64,000 nt of DNA from NCBI GenBank assembly GCA_016871895.1, contig VHBO01000004.1, forward strand, positions 32,151-96,150, written 5' to 3'. Within the stretch, counting starts at the first letter, position 1, and each line of letters starts with the position of its first letter. Below the pieces are notes generated by a model, which was given only the letters and a program-made list of their open reading frames with translations, was not told the DNA's origin and made no database searches. Source of the stretch: Gemmatimonadota bacterium. Its GTDB lineage: Bacteria; Gemmatimonadota; Gemmatimonadetes; Gemmatimonadales; Gemmatimonadaceae. Made by a program: the position numbers and the translations under genes. This document shows, one piece after another, positions 23,513 through 31,486 of this stretch.

Positions 23513-24912
23513 ACCGTCTCGACTTTCAAGAGGTTCGTCGTGCCCGGGACATTGAACGGGACACCGGCGGTGACCACGAACGGCTCCCCCGCCTCGGCGA
23601 GGGCATGCTTCCGGAGGAGCATCCGCGTGACGGGAATCATCCCTTCGTACGAATCCATCGTCTGCACCAGGAGCGGGATGACGCCCCACACGAGCGCGAG
23701 CTGACGATACGTGCGCGGCTGATCGGTGAGCGCCACGATGCGGCCCTGCGGGCGCCGCCCGGCGACGATGCGCGCGGAGAATCCGCTCTTGGTGAAGACG
23801 ACGATCGTATGCGCCCCCAGGAGCCGCAGCGCGGTGACGGAGGCGGAGGCGATGGTCTCCTCGACCGTGGCGGAGCCGGGATGCACCCGATCGAGCCCTT
23901 GGCCGCGTGTGACCTCCGCCGCCTCCGCCGCGGTGGCGATCCGACGCATCGCCCGCACCGCCTCCACCGGATGCGCGCCGGCCGCCGTCTCCGCGGAGAG
24001 CATCACCGCGTCGGTCCCGTCGAGAATCGCGTTGGCGACGTCACTCGCCTCGGCGCGCGTCGGACGGGTGTGCTGGATCATCGACTCGAGCATCTGCGTC
24101 GCCGTGATCACCGGGCGGCCATAGCGCGCCGCGAGCGAGATGATCCGCTTCTGCTGCAGCGGGACATCCTCGAACGGAAGCTCCACCCCGAGGTCGCCGC
24201 GCGCGACCATCACCGCGTCAGTCGCCTGCAGGATCTCCTCGATCCGCTCGAGCGCCGAATCCTTCTCGATCTTCGCGACGAGGAGCATCCCGGCGGGCAC
24301 TAGGCTGCGGAGGAGCCGGAGGTCGTCGGCGCGGCGCACGAAGCTGAGCGCGAGGTAGTCGAGGTCCTGCTCGACCGCGAAGACGACGTCGGCCCGGTCC
24401 TTCTCCGTGAGCGAGGGCGCCGAGACGTCGACGCCAGGCAGGTTCATCCCCTTGTTGGAGGTGAGGCGCCCACCGACCGTCACAATGACGTGCACCCGAT
24501 CCCCTTCGATCCGCTGCACCTCGAACGCCAGGAGCCCGTCGTTGACGAGGATGGTCGCCCCCACCTGCACGTCCCGCGCGATGTCGTCGTAGGTCACCGG
24601 CACGTCCTCGCCGGTCGCGTGCGCCTCGGGGACGAAGGTGAGCGCCTGACCGGCGGTCACCTCGAACGGCTCCGGGAGGACCCCGATGCGGATGCGCGGC
24701 CCCTGAAGGTCGCCAAGGATAGCGACCGGGAGCCCGAGCGCGGTCGCCGCGGCGCGCACGTGCGCGATCGTCTGCGCGTGCTGCGCGTGCGTGCCGTGCG
24801 AGAAGTTGATCCGGCAGACGTTCACCCCGGCCTCGAGGAGGGCTCGGATCGCCTCCGGGGTGCTGGAGGCGGGGCCGAGGGTAGCGACGATCTTCGTGAT
24901 GTCGTGGCGCAT
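23509..24912 (-). CDS. pyk: Pyruvate kinase
   Basis: The 467-residue enzyme converts PEP and ADP to pyruvate and ATP. It starts RHDITKIVATLGPASS and has INFSHGTHAQHA, ILGDLQGPRIRIG, the catalytic LLVAKIEKDSALERIEEIL, VMVARGDLGVELP and VITATQMLESM. The C-terminal allosteric domain includes VVFTKSGFSARIVAGRRP. The stop overlaps the MBL hydrolase by 4 nt. The 5' side has a C8/T-rich stretch directly before ATG 24912 and no Shine-Dalgarno. It lies 44 nt after tal. Confidence 0.96.
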   Translation of the reverse strand: MRHDITKIVATLGPASSTPEAIRALLEAGVNVCRINFSHGTHAQHAQTIAHVRAAATALGLPVAILGDLQGPRIRIGVLPEPFEVTAGQALTFVPEAHATGEDVPVTYDDIARDVQVGATILVNDGLLAFEVQRIEGDRVHVIVTVGGRLTSNKGMNLPGVDVSAPSLTEKDRADVVFAVEQDLDYLALSFVRRADDLRLLRSLVPAGMLLVAKIEKDSALERIEEILQATDAVMVARGDLGVELPFEDVPLQQKRIISLAARYGRPVITATQMLESMIQHTRPTRAEASDVANAILDGTDAVMLSAETAAGAHPVEAVRAMRRIATAAEAAEVTRGQGLDRVHPGSATVEETIASASVTALRLLGAHTIVVFTKSGFSARIVAGRRPQGRIVALTDQPRTYRQLALVWGVIPLLVQTMDSYEGMIPVTRMLLRKHALAEAGEPFVVTAGVPFNVPGTTNLLKVETV

Positions 24913-24956
24913 CGGGGGGGGAGAGAGAACGAGGGAGAGCGGCGTACCGCCGCCGC

Positions 24957-26096
24957 TCAGGGGGCGCCGAGGGCGGTGACCTTCGCGTCGAGACCGGCTA
25001 TGAGGGTGTCGAACGACCGTTGGAAGGCGGTCAGCCCATCGGCGAGGAGCGTATCGGTGATCGCGTCGAGCGCGATCCCGAGCTCGGCGAGGTCGGCCAG
25101 CACGGCATCGGTGCCTTCCGGTTCCGCATCCACGGTACGCGCGACGAGTCCGTGATCGCGGAAGGCATCGAGCGTCGCAGGCGGCATCGTGTTGACGGTG
25201 TGCGGCCCGATCAGCTGCTCCACGTACAGGACGTCGCGGTAGGCGGGGTTCTTGGTCGACGTGCTCGCCCAGAGCGGACGCTGGACCTGCGCCCCGCGCG
25301 ACGCGAGCGCCTCCCACCGCGGCCCGTTGAACCGCTCGGTGAACCGCCGGTAGGCGAGGCGGGCATTCGCGATCGCGGCTCGCCCCTGCAGGGCCGTGGC
25401 CCGCTCGCGCGGGAGCCGCCCCTCGGCGACGAGCCGGTCAAGCATCGGGTCAATCGCTGCGTCGACGCGGCTCACGAAAAAGGAGGCGACCGAGGCGACC
25501 CGCGCGAGATCCCCGCCCGCCGAGGCCCGCTGCTCCAGCCCGGTTAGATACGCCTCGACCACGCGGTCGTACGCCGCGACGGCGAAGAGCAGCGTGACGT
25601 TCACGTTCAGTCCGTCCGCGATGAGGCGCGTCAGCGCGACGCACCCCTCCGGCGTCCCCGGCACCTTGATCATCACGTTCGGCCGGTCGACGGTCTTCCA
25701 GAGGCGGTGCGCCTCTGCGATGGTCGCCTCCGCATCGTGCGCACTCCCCGGCGAGACCTCGATCGACACATATCCGTCCTGCCCGTTCGTTGCGGCGTAT
25801 ACGCCGGCGAAAGCATCACACGCGACGCGGACATCGTCGGTCTCGACGAGCTCGAAGAGTGTCCACGCGTCGCGCGCACCGGCCGCGATGGCGGCCGCGA
25901 GCTGCGCATCGTATGCCCGTCCGGTGGCGAGCGCCTTCTCGAAGATTGTCGGGTTCGACGTCATCCCGGTGAGAGCCTCTCCGGCGATCCGCTTCTCGAG
26001 CGTCCCGGAGCCGAGCATCGCCCGGTCGATGAAGTCGAGCCAGATGGACTGGCCAGCGGCGTGGAGGGCGTGCAACGGGGTCGGGGTCAACGGCAT
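24957..26096 (-). CDS. tal: Transaldolase
   Basis: The 379-residue protein belongs to the longer Tal subfamily (about 370-390). It has GQSIWLDFIDRAML, GMTSNPTIFEKA, YVSIEVSPGSAHD and the Schiff-base Lys144 in NVMIKVPGT. NVNVTLLF, SVASFFVSRVDAAID and ASTSTKNPAYRDVLYVEQL are also present. It transfers dihydroxyacetone units in the non-oxidative pentose phosphate pathway. First gene of tal-pyk-MBL-pgi; a hairpin terminator for the upstream DUF2911 gene lies at 26269-26302. No convincing promoter was seen in the ~170 bp before it, apart from a TAGATT at 26142-26137. Confidence 0.94.
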   Translation of the reverse strand: MPLTPTPLHALHAAGQSIWLDFIDRAMLGSGTLEKRIAGEALTGMTSNPTIFEKALATGRAYDAQLAAAIAAGARDAWTLFELVETDDVRVACDAFAGVYAATNGQDGYVSIEVSPGSAHDAEATIAEAHRLWKTVDRPNVMIKVPGTPEGCVALTRLIADGLNVNVTLLFAVAAYDRVVEAYLTGLEQRASAGGDLARVASVASFFVSRVDAAIDPMLDRLVAEGRLPRERATALQGRAAIANARLAYRRFTERFNGPRWEALASRGAQVQRPLWASTSTKNPAYRDVLYVEQLIGPHTVNTMPPATLDAFRDHGLVARTVDAEPEGTDAVLADLAELGIALDAITDTLLADGLTAFQRSFDTLIAGLDAKVTALGAP

Positions 26097-26268
26097 GCGA
26101 TGGACGCGGTGGAGTGAGGAGTCTCAAAGCTCTCTCAATCTACCATGACCGAGCCCTCGACGCCCTCGGAAGGACCCGCACGATGCACTGTTTGCCGCGA
26201 CCTGCCCTGCACGCCCCCTCCCTCGGCCGCCGCCGCGCATTCTGAGGCGCCGTGCCTCGTCCATCGAA

Positions 26269-26302
26269 CCGCGGGGGCACACCGGTTCGGTGCACCCCGC
26301 GG
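26269..26302 (-). terminator. Nested hairpin downstream of the DUF2911 gene
   Basis: Outer arms CCGCGGGG / CCCCGCGG (26269-26276, 26295-26302) enclose an inner CACCG-gtt-style CGGTG stem. It begins 9 nt beyond the DUF2911 stop on the minus strand. The rest of 26097-26268 shows no supported gene. Confidence 0.65.
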
Positions 26303-26311
26303 CCTCCGCCG

Positions 26312-26875
26312 TCAGCGGACCGTCCACTCCGTCGAGAGCGTGAGCGTTCCCCAGAGAAGCGTCAGCGCGCCCCGCGCGGGCGCATCGGCGGCGGGGACGA
26401 GCGCGATCTGGAACGACTCGAGGGCAGACGGCCGCGTCGCCGCGGTGAGCACCACCCGGGCCAGATCCTTCGACGCGTCGTACTCGGTGCCCCACTGCCC
26501 CGTGTTGCGATTGATGATCAGGTAGTAGGTCCCACGCTCACGGATCGTGTAGAGCGAGTAGCTCCCCTTCGGCACGGCGGTCCCGCCGATCGTGAGGTCG
26601 ACCTCGGTGGTGAGCGTCGTCGACGCGTTGGCCCCGGTGCGCCAGATCGTCCCGTCGGTCCCGAGCTCGGTCGGCACATTCCGCCCACGCGCGTGGGGCT
26701 GGCCATAATCGATCTTGATGGTGAGCGGCGTCGGGGCCGGCTGCCCCGCGACGCGCGGCGTGGTGAGCGTGACGACCGCCGTCGCCCGGGTGCTGGGGGC
26801 GGCGCTGAGCCGCGGGGCCTGCGCCCCGAGCGAGGTGACGGCGAACAGTCCGACGAGTCCGATGATTCCACGCAT
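26312..26875 (-). CDS. Secreted DUF2911 family protein
   Basis: The 187-residue protein has a signal peptide (MRGIIGLVGLFAVTSLGAQ) and the DUF2911 pattern: IKIDYGQPHARGRNV, WRTGANASTTLTTEVDLTIGG, VPKGSYSLYTI, YYLIINRNTGQWGTEYD, then LALVP-type strands. DUF2911 proteins are beta-rich, secreted and of unknown function. ATG 26875 has GGAG about 7 nt upstream, and the in-frame extension before it is not signal-like. Divergent from the CarH-like regulator across 145 bp, so it is a candidate target of that regulator (inference). Confidence 0.88.
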   Translation of the reverse strand: MRGIIGLVGLFAVTSLGAQAPRLSAAPSTRATAVVTLTTPRVAGQPAPTPLTIKIDYGQPHARGRNVPTELGTDGTIWRTGANASTTLTTEVDLTIGGTAVPKGSYSLYTIRERGTYYLIINRNTGQWGTEYDASKDLARVVLTAATRPSALESFQIALVPAADAPARGALTLLWGTLTLSTEWTVR

Positions 26876-26983
26876 GACGATCTCCAAATGGAAGGGACGA
26901 CAGAGGTGAACGACTGACTGGAAAATACCTAGACGGGTTCTATCAGTTCCACAGGTCCTGTCCAAAGGATTTTGCTGTATTCC

Positions 26984-27012
26984 TTGACACGACCTATCGA
27001 TGTCCAGATATT
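26984..27012 (+). promoter_or_regulatory. Promoter TTGACA-N17-GATATT of the CarH-like gene
   Basis: A perfect -35 TTGACA (26984-26989) and GATATT (27007-27012) are 17 nt apart. The -10 ends 8 nt before ATG 27021. This argues that translation starts there on a leaderless mRNA, not at ATG 27000, which lies upstream of the predicted start site. Confidence 0.75.
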
Positions 27013-27020
27013 TACCGATT

Positions 27021-27986
27021 ATGACAGAGACCAGTGTCGACCCAATCCTTCACCCGATGCGCGTGGTCGCGCAACGGACCGGACTCACCCCGGACCTCCT
27101 GCGGGCGTGGGAGAAGCGCTACGGCGCCGTCGCGCCGGTGCGGTCGGCGGGTGGCCAGCGCCACTACACCGACGCCGACGTCGATCGCCTCCGCCTCCTG
27201 GTGCGCGCCCTCAAGGGTGGCCGACAGATCGGCCAGGTCGCCCGCCTCTCGGAGCGCGAGCTCCTCGCGATCGTCGAGGCCGATGAGCGCCAGGCCGAGC
27301 TGAATCGTGCCCCCTCCGGTGATGGGCCGGCCGTCGAAGGATTCCTTTCCAGCGCGCTGATGGCCGTCGAGCGATTCGACGCGTACGCGCTCGAGCAGAC
27401 GCTCCGCGCCGCCGCCCTCCGGCTCCCCGCCGATGAGGTACTCGACCAGGTCATCGCCCCCCTCCTCTTCACCATCGGATCGCTCTGGCATCAGGGGCTC
27501 CTCCTCCCCGCCAACGAGCATCTGGCGAGTGCGACCATCCGGAAGGTGCTGACCTGGATGGGCGAGGCCTCCGCCCCACCGATGGGGGCGCCGGTCCTCG
27601 TGATCGGGACGCCGGCCGGCCAGCTGCACGAACTTGGCGCGATGCTCGCGGCGACGAGTGCCGGCGGACACGGTTGGCGCGTCGTCTACCTTGGCCCGAA
27701 TCTCCCGGCCGAGGAACTCGCGCGTGCCGCTCAGGTCGCGCGGGCCGATGCCATCGCCCTCTCCGTGATCTATCCGATCGACGACCCGAAGGTCGCCGAC
27801 GAACTCCGGCGACTCCGCCGACTCCTGCCCCCCAAAGTCTCCCTCGTGGTGGGCGGCGGCGGGGCAACGAGCTACACTGGCGTGCTTCGCGAGATCGGGG
27901 CCGTCACGATCGGTCCGCTCTCGGATCTCCGGCGCTGGCTGCGGGACGAGGGCCAGCGCATCCTCGCCGGCCAGCGCCCCGCGTAG
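27021..27986 (+). CDS. MerR-family regulator with cobalamin-binding domain, CarH/LitR-like photoreceptor
   Basis: The 321-residue protein has an N-terminal MerR helix-turn-helix (about 12-80, MRVVAQRTGLTPDLLRAWEKR, SAGGQRHYTDADVDRLR). A helical bundle carries the CarH signature W-x9-EH (Trp156, Glu166, His167), and a C-terminal Rossmann B12-binding domain has His203 in QLHELG. In CarH these residues cap adenosylcobalamin on both faces; light breaks the Co-C bond and releases DNA. Spacing (W to EH nine residues, EH to lower His about 35) matches, so light sensing is likely. The classic D/ExHxxG is QxHxxG here. No carotenoid cluster is adjacent; the FAD oxidoreductase at 37.5 kb is 10 kb away. 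Confidence 0.88.
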   Translation: MTETSVDPILHPMRVVAQRTGLTPDLLRAWEKRYGAVAPVRSAGGQRHYTDADVDRLRLLVRALKGGRQIGQVARLSERELLAIVEADERQAELNRAPSGDGPAVEGFLSSALMAVERFDAYALEQTLRAAALRLPADEVLDQVIAPLLFTIGSLWHQGLLLPANEHLASATIRKVLTWMGEASAPPMGAPVLVIGTPAGQLHELGAMLAATSAGGHGWRVVYLGPNLPAEELARAAQVARADAIALSVIYPIDDPKVADELRRLRRLLPPKVSLVVGGGGATSYTGVLREIGAVTIGPLSDLRRWLRDEGQRILAGQRPA

Positions 27987-27994
27987 CAGCACCC

Positions 27995-28014
27995 GCGGCG
28001 GCGCGCACCGCCGC
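27995..28014 (+). terminator. Hairpin after the CarH-like gene
   Basis: A perfect 7-bp stem GCGGCGG / CCGCCGC (27995-28001, 28008-28014) with a 6-nt loop starts 8 nt after the stop codon. Confidence 0.55.
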
Positions 28015-28016
28015 AG

Positions 28017-28050
28017 CGCGTCACGTCGCGTCACGTCGCGTCACGTCGCG
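28017..28050. repeat. 10-bp tandem repeat TCACGTCGCG, three copies
   Basis: Three exact head-to-tail copies of TCACGTCGCG (28021-28050), preceded by a partial CGCG and followed by degenerate TCGCGTCCCG. It sits between two hairpins in the gap separating convergent genes. Confidence 0.85.
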
Positions 28051-28054
28051 TCGC

Positions 28055-28079
28055 GTCCCGTCGGCCGCCGTGACGGGAC
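28055..28079 (-). terminator. Hairpin after the M19 dipeptidase gene
   Basis: A perfect 8-bp stem GTCCCGTC / GACGGGAC (28055-28062, 28072-28079) with a 9-nt loop lies 14 nt beyond the dipeptidase stop on the minus strand. Confidence 0.55.
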
Positions 28080-28093
28080 ACGCCCACACGGGC

Positions 28094-29317
28094 TCAGCGT
28101 GCCCCGTCGAGGTCCGCGATCGTCTTGGTGCTCGGCGCGCGCGTCCGCTGCAACCGCGCCGCCACCTGCTCCGCCTGTGTGAACACCCGGAGCACGTTCT
28201 CCCCCGCGAGCTTCCGCAGGTCGGCGTCGCTCCACCCGCGGCGCGCGAGCTCCGCGAAGAGCGCGGGGTAGCGCGAAACGTCCTCGAGCCCCTGCACCAC
28301 GTCCTCGATCCCGTCGAAGTCGCCGCCGATCCCGACGTGATCCGCCCCCGCCACCCGCCGGATGTGCTCGATGTGGTCCGCCACCTGCGCGAGCGTCGCC
28401 CGCGGCGCCGTCGCGCCCGCGGGCCGCTGCGCCGCAGGGATCCGGTTCCACGCGATCACCTCCGGCGAGGTGAAGCCGGGCACGAAGGTGACCATCACGA
28501 CGCCGCCGTTCGCCGGCAGGCGGCGCAGGATCGAGTCGGGGACGTTGCGCGGATGGTCGGCGATCGCGCGTGCGTTCGAGTGCGAGAAGATGACCGGCGC
28601 CTCGGTCACGTTCAGCGCGTCGCTCATCGTCGCCGGTGAGACGTGCGAGAGGTCGACGAGCATCCCGAGCCGGTTCATCTCGCGCACGACCTCTTCGCCG
28701 AAGGCGGTCAGGCCGTCGTGCCGCGCCGCGCCCGAGGCGGCATCGGCCCAATCGAGCGTCACGTTGTGCGTGAGCGTCATATAGCGAGCGCCGAGCGCAT
28801 AGAACGCGCGCAGGGCGCCGAGGGAGTTCTCGATCGCGTGCCCCCCCTCCATCCCCATCACCGAGCCGATGCGCCCCCGCGCGAACGCTGCCCGGAAGCC
28901 GGCGGCGGTAGTGACGGGCTCAAACCGCGTCGGGTACTTCGCGACGACCCGCCGCGCGATGTCGATCTGCTCCAATTGCACCTTGGCGTAGCCCTGCGCC
29001 GCGATGCTGGAGTCCCCCGGGATGTACACCGACCAGAACTGCCCGCCCACACGGCCCGCGGCGAGCCGCGCGAGGTCGGTGTGGCCGGCGGTCGTCTTGG
29101 TGAGGTCATAGGCCTCGACGTCGCGCGGTGCGGTCTTGCTCTCGCGGATGGCCCACGGGAGGTCGTTGTGCCCGTCGATGAGCGGCGTCGTGCGCAGGAC
29201 GCGGAGCGCCCGCGCGAGATGCGGGTCGGCCGGCGCCGCCGCGGGCTGCGCCGAGGCCTGTCGCGCGCCGACGCCGGCGAGGACAACAAGGAGGAGGACG
29301 GAGCGGAACGGACGCAT
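28094..29317 (-). CDS. Secreted membrane-dipeptidase family (M19) peptidase
   Basis: The 407-residue protein has a signal peptide (about 1-23, ending QASAQ) and the M19 zinc ligands: DGHND (His50, Asp52), GMEGGH (bridging Glu), VDLSHVS, SHSNARAI and GGDFDG. It should hydrolyse dipeptides, including those with D-residues, at the cell surface. GAGG 5 nt before the ATG is a plausible ribosome-binding site. Convergent with the CarH-like gene and divergent from the Ig/LVIVD protein. A second M19 enzyme lies at 50.8 kb. Confidence 0.92.
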   Translation of the reverse strand: MRPFRSVLLLVVLAGVGARQASAQPAAAPADPHLARALRVLRTTPLIDGHNDLPWAIRESKTAPRDVEAYDLTKTTAGHTDLARLAAGRVGGQFWSVYIPGDSSIAAQGYAKVQLEQIDIARRVVAKYPTRFEPVTTAAGFRAAFARGRIGSVMGMEGGHAIENSLGALRAFYALGARYMTLTHNVTLDWADAASGAARHDGLTAFGEEVVREMNRLGMLVDLSHVSPATMSDALNVTEAPVIFSHSNARAIADHPRNVPDSILRRLPANGGVVMVTFVPGFTSPEVIAWNRIPAAQRPAGATAPRATLAQVADHIEHIRRVAGADHVGIGGDFDGIEDVVQGLEDVSRYPALFAELARRGWSDADLRKLAGENVLRVFTQAEQVAARLQRTRAPSTKTIADLDGAR

Positions 29318-29376
29318 CGGAACCTCAGGTGAAGGGCCGATGCAACCTATCGCCCTCGGGCTCGCTTCGCTCCCGA

Positions 29377-29405
29377 TTGGTCAGCGGTGTACTTTAGAGT
29401 ATCCA
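29377..29405 (+). promoter_or_regulatory. Possible promoter TTGGTC-N17-TATCCA
   Basis: A -35-like TTGGTC (29377-29382) and a -10-like TATCCA (29400-29405) with a 17-nt spacer lie upstream of ATG 29429, giving a leader of about 17 nt. Confidence 0.35.
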
Positions 29406-29428
29406 CCTCACTCCCGTGCCCCACGACC

Positions 29429-31486
29429 ATGCGACTTGCCGCCCTCGTCGTCCGCGCCCGCCCGGCCCTGCTCACCGCCCTCTTCCCTGCCGTGGTCGCG
29501 GCTCAGGCGCCGGCACCCACGGCCGCCCCCGCCGCTCCGAGCCGCATCGCCCGCGTCATCGTCACCCCCGCGCAGCGCGAGGTGGCGGCGGGTGACACGC
29601 TGCGCCTGCGCGCCGAGGCGCGCGACGCGAGCGGTGCCGTCGTACCGGGCGTCCAGTTCCGCTTCAGCGCGACCGGCGGCCGCTTCGAGGGGAACGTCGA
29701 CCAGTCGGGGCTCGTGACGAGCGGGTCGACGGGGATCCTCCCCGTCGCGGTCGCGGCGATCCTGCCGGGCGAGCGCCCGGTGGTGGAGCGGCTCGACGTG
29801 CGGATGGTGGCCGGCCCTGCGGCGCGCATCGCGATCGTCCCGGCACCGGCGCGCCTCGCGCCGGGCCAGCGCATCCGCCTCACTGGCGAGGTCTACTCCC
29901 GCCTCGATGACCGACGCGGCGACCGCGTCACCTGGCGGTCGTCGAACCCGGCGGCGGTGCGGGTGAATGAGGCGGGGCTCGTCACGGCGGTCGCGGCGGG
30001 CCGCGCGACGATCACCGCCACGGTCGGCGCGGTCACGCAGACGCTCGCCGTGCAGATCGTGCCGAGCGCGATCGCGAGCCTCACCGTGACCCCGGGGATC
30101 ACCGAGGGGCGCACCGGCGACGTGATCCGGTTCCGCGCGGTCGCAAAGGACGCAGCGGGGCGGGAGATCGCGGGACTGACGCCGACCTGGAGCTTCACGC
30201 CCGGCCAGGGTCTCCTCGAGCCCGATGGCACCTTCGTCGGATACGAGGCGGGCGATTACACGGTGACGGCCTCGTTCGGGAACCGGACCGCCGAGGCGGC
30301 GGTGACCCTGACCGCCCGCGACGTGCGACGCCCGCTCACCGTCGTCGGCCGTCTGCCGCGCACCCGCTTCACCACCGAAGAGGTCTGGATCCATCCGAAT
30401 GGCGAGGTCGCCTACCTCGGCTCCGGCTCGGGCGGTGACGTGCTCTACACGATCGACATCGCCGACCCGGCGAATCCGGTCGTCACTGATTCCATCGTCG
30501 CCAACACGCGCCGCGTGAACGACGTGATGACGACCCCCGATGGGAAGTTCCTCGTCTTCACGCGCGAGGGGGCCGCCGACCGGAAGAACGGCGTCGTCTT
30601 CGCCTCGCTCGAGGATCCGCGGCACCCGAAGCCAATCAGCGAGTTCACCGACGGCGTGACCGCCGGCGTGCACTCAAGCTTCATCTACAAAGATCCGAAG
30701 TTCGGCCAGCACGTCTTCCTCACGAACGACGGCACCGGCGCGCTCCACGTGCTCAACATCGACGACCCCGCGCGGCCGCGGCAGGTCGGGCTCTGGAAGA
30801 CGGAGAACCGCCCCGATGTGGGCCGCACGCTCCACGACATCGACGTGCAGGACGGGCTCCTCTACGGCTCGTGGTGGAACGACGGGCTCGTGATCCTCGA
30901 CGTCGGCAACGGCATCAAGGGCGGCACACCGAGCAATCCGGTGCTCGTCGCGCAGTACAAGTACGACCTGAATGCCCTCTACCGACAGGTGGAGGCGACG
31001 GGTGGCCCCGGCTTCATCCGTGGGACGCACACCGCGTGGCGGCACCGGAACTACGTCTTCATCGCCGACGAGGTCTTCCCCGCGAGCGGCGTGCAGGGCG
31101 CGCGTGACGCCGCCGCCGGGCGCGCCTACGGCCGGCTGCAGGTGATCGACGTCTCGGATGTGACCGCCCCGCGGAGCGTGGCCTTCTACGAGCCCGAGTT
31201 CGGCGGCGTGCACAACGTCTGGGTGGCCGGCGACTCGCTCTACATCGGCGCGTACAACGGCGGCTTCCGCGTCTTCGACGTCTCCGGCGAGCTCCGCGGC
31301 GATCTCCGCGCGCAGGGGCGCGAGATCGGGCACCTCAACACCGCCGACCTCAACGGCTTCGTGAAGAACGCCGCGATGACCTGGGGCGTCGTCGTGAACA
31401 AGAAGGATGGGCTCGCCTACGTGAACGATATGTACAACGGGCTCTGGATCGTCCGCATCGAGCCGAAGGCGGCGGTCATCCCGTGA
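29429..31486 (+). CDS. Secreted Ig-like (BIG2) plus LVIVD beta-propeller protein
   Basis: The 685-residue protein has a signal peptide (ends VVAAQAPAP). Three Ig-like domains follow (about 36-300); the second has the BIG2 phrase WRSSNPAAVRVNEAGLV. The rest is a propeller of LVIVD-type repeats (LYTIDIADPANPV, LHVLNIDDPARPRQVG, LQVIDVSDVTAPRSV, FRVFDVSGELRG). No catalytic residues are evident; a binding or scaffolding role on the cell surface is inferred. ATG 29429 was preferred over an upstream in-frame ATG at 29387 because it gives a clean signal. Its TGA overlaps the GTG of the next propeller gene, so the two are probably made together. Confidence 0.87.
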   Translation: MRLAALVVRARPALLTALFPAVVAAQAPAPTAAPAAPSRIARVIVTPAQREVAAGDTLRLRAEARDASGAVVPGVQFRFSATGGRFEGNVDQSGLVTSGSTGILPVAVAAILPGERPVVERLDVRMVAGPAARIAIVPAPARLAPGQRIRLTGEVYSRLDDRRGDRVTWRSSNPAAVRVNEAGLVTAVAAGRATITATVGAVTQTLAVQIVPSAIASLTVTPGITEGRTGDVIRFRAVAKDAAGREIAGLTPTWSFTPGQGLLEPDGTFVGYEAGDYTVTASFGNRTAEAAVTLTARDVRRPLTVVGRLPRTRFTTEEVWIHPNGEVAYLGSGSGGDVLYTIDIADPANPVVTDSIVANTRRVNDVMTTPDGKFLVFTREGAADRKNGVVFASLEDPRHPKPISEFTDGVTAGVHSSFIYKDPKFGQHVFLTNDGTGALHVLNIDDPARPRQVGLWKTENRPDVGRTLHDIDVQDGLLYGSWWNDGLVILDVGNGIKGGTPSNPVLVAQYKYDLNALYRQVEATGGPGFIRGTHTAWRHRNYVFIADEVFPASGVQGARDAAAGRAYGRLQVIDVSDVTAPRSVAFYEPEFGGVHNVWVAGDSLYIGAYNGGFRVFDVSGELRGDLRAQGREIGHLNTADLNGFVKNAAMTWGVVVNKKDGLAYVNDMYNGLWIVRIEPKAAVIP

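Noticed and set aside
26097..26268. Possible small gene on the plus strand between tal and the DUF2911 hairpin
   Set aside because: Only short frames with Pro/Arg-rich shadow composition; no start signal or family resemblance.
28017..28050. Possible CRISPR or VNTR array
   Set aside because: Ten-bp contiguous copies without spacers are not CRISPR. It is listed as a simple tandem repeat.
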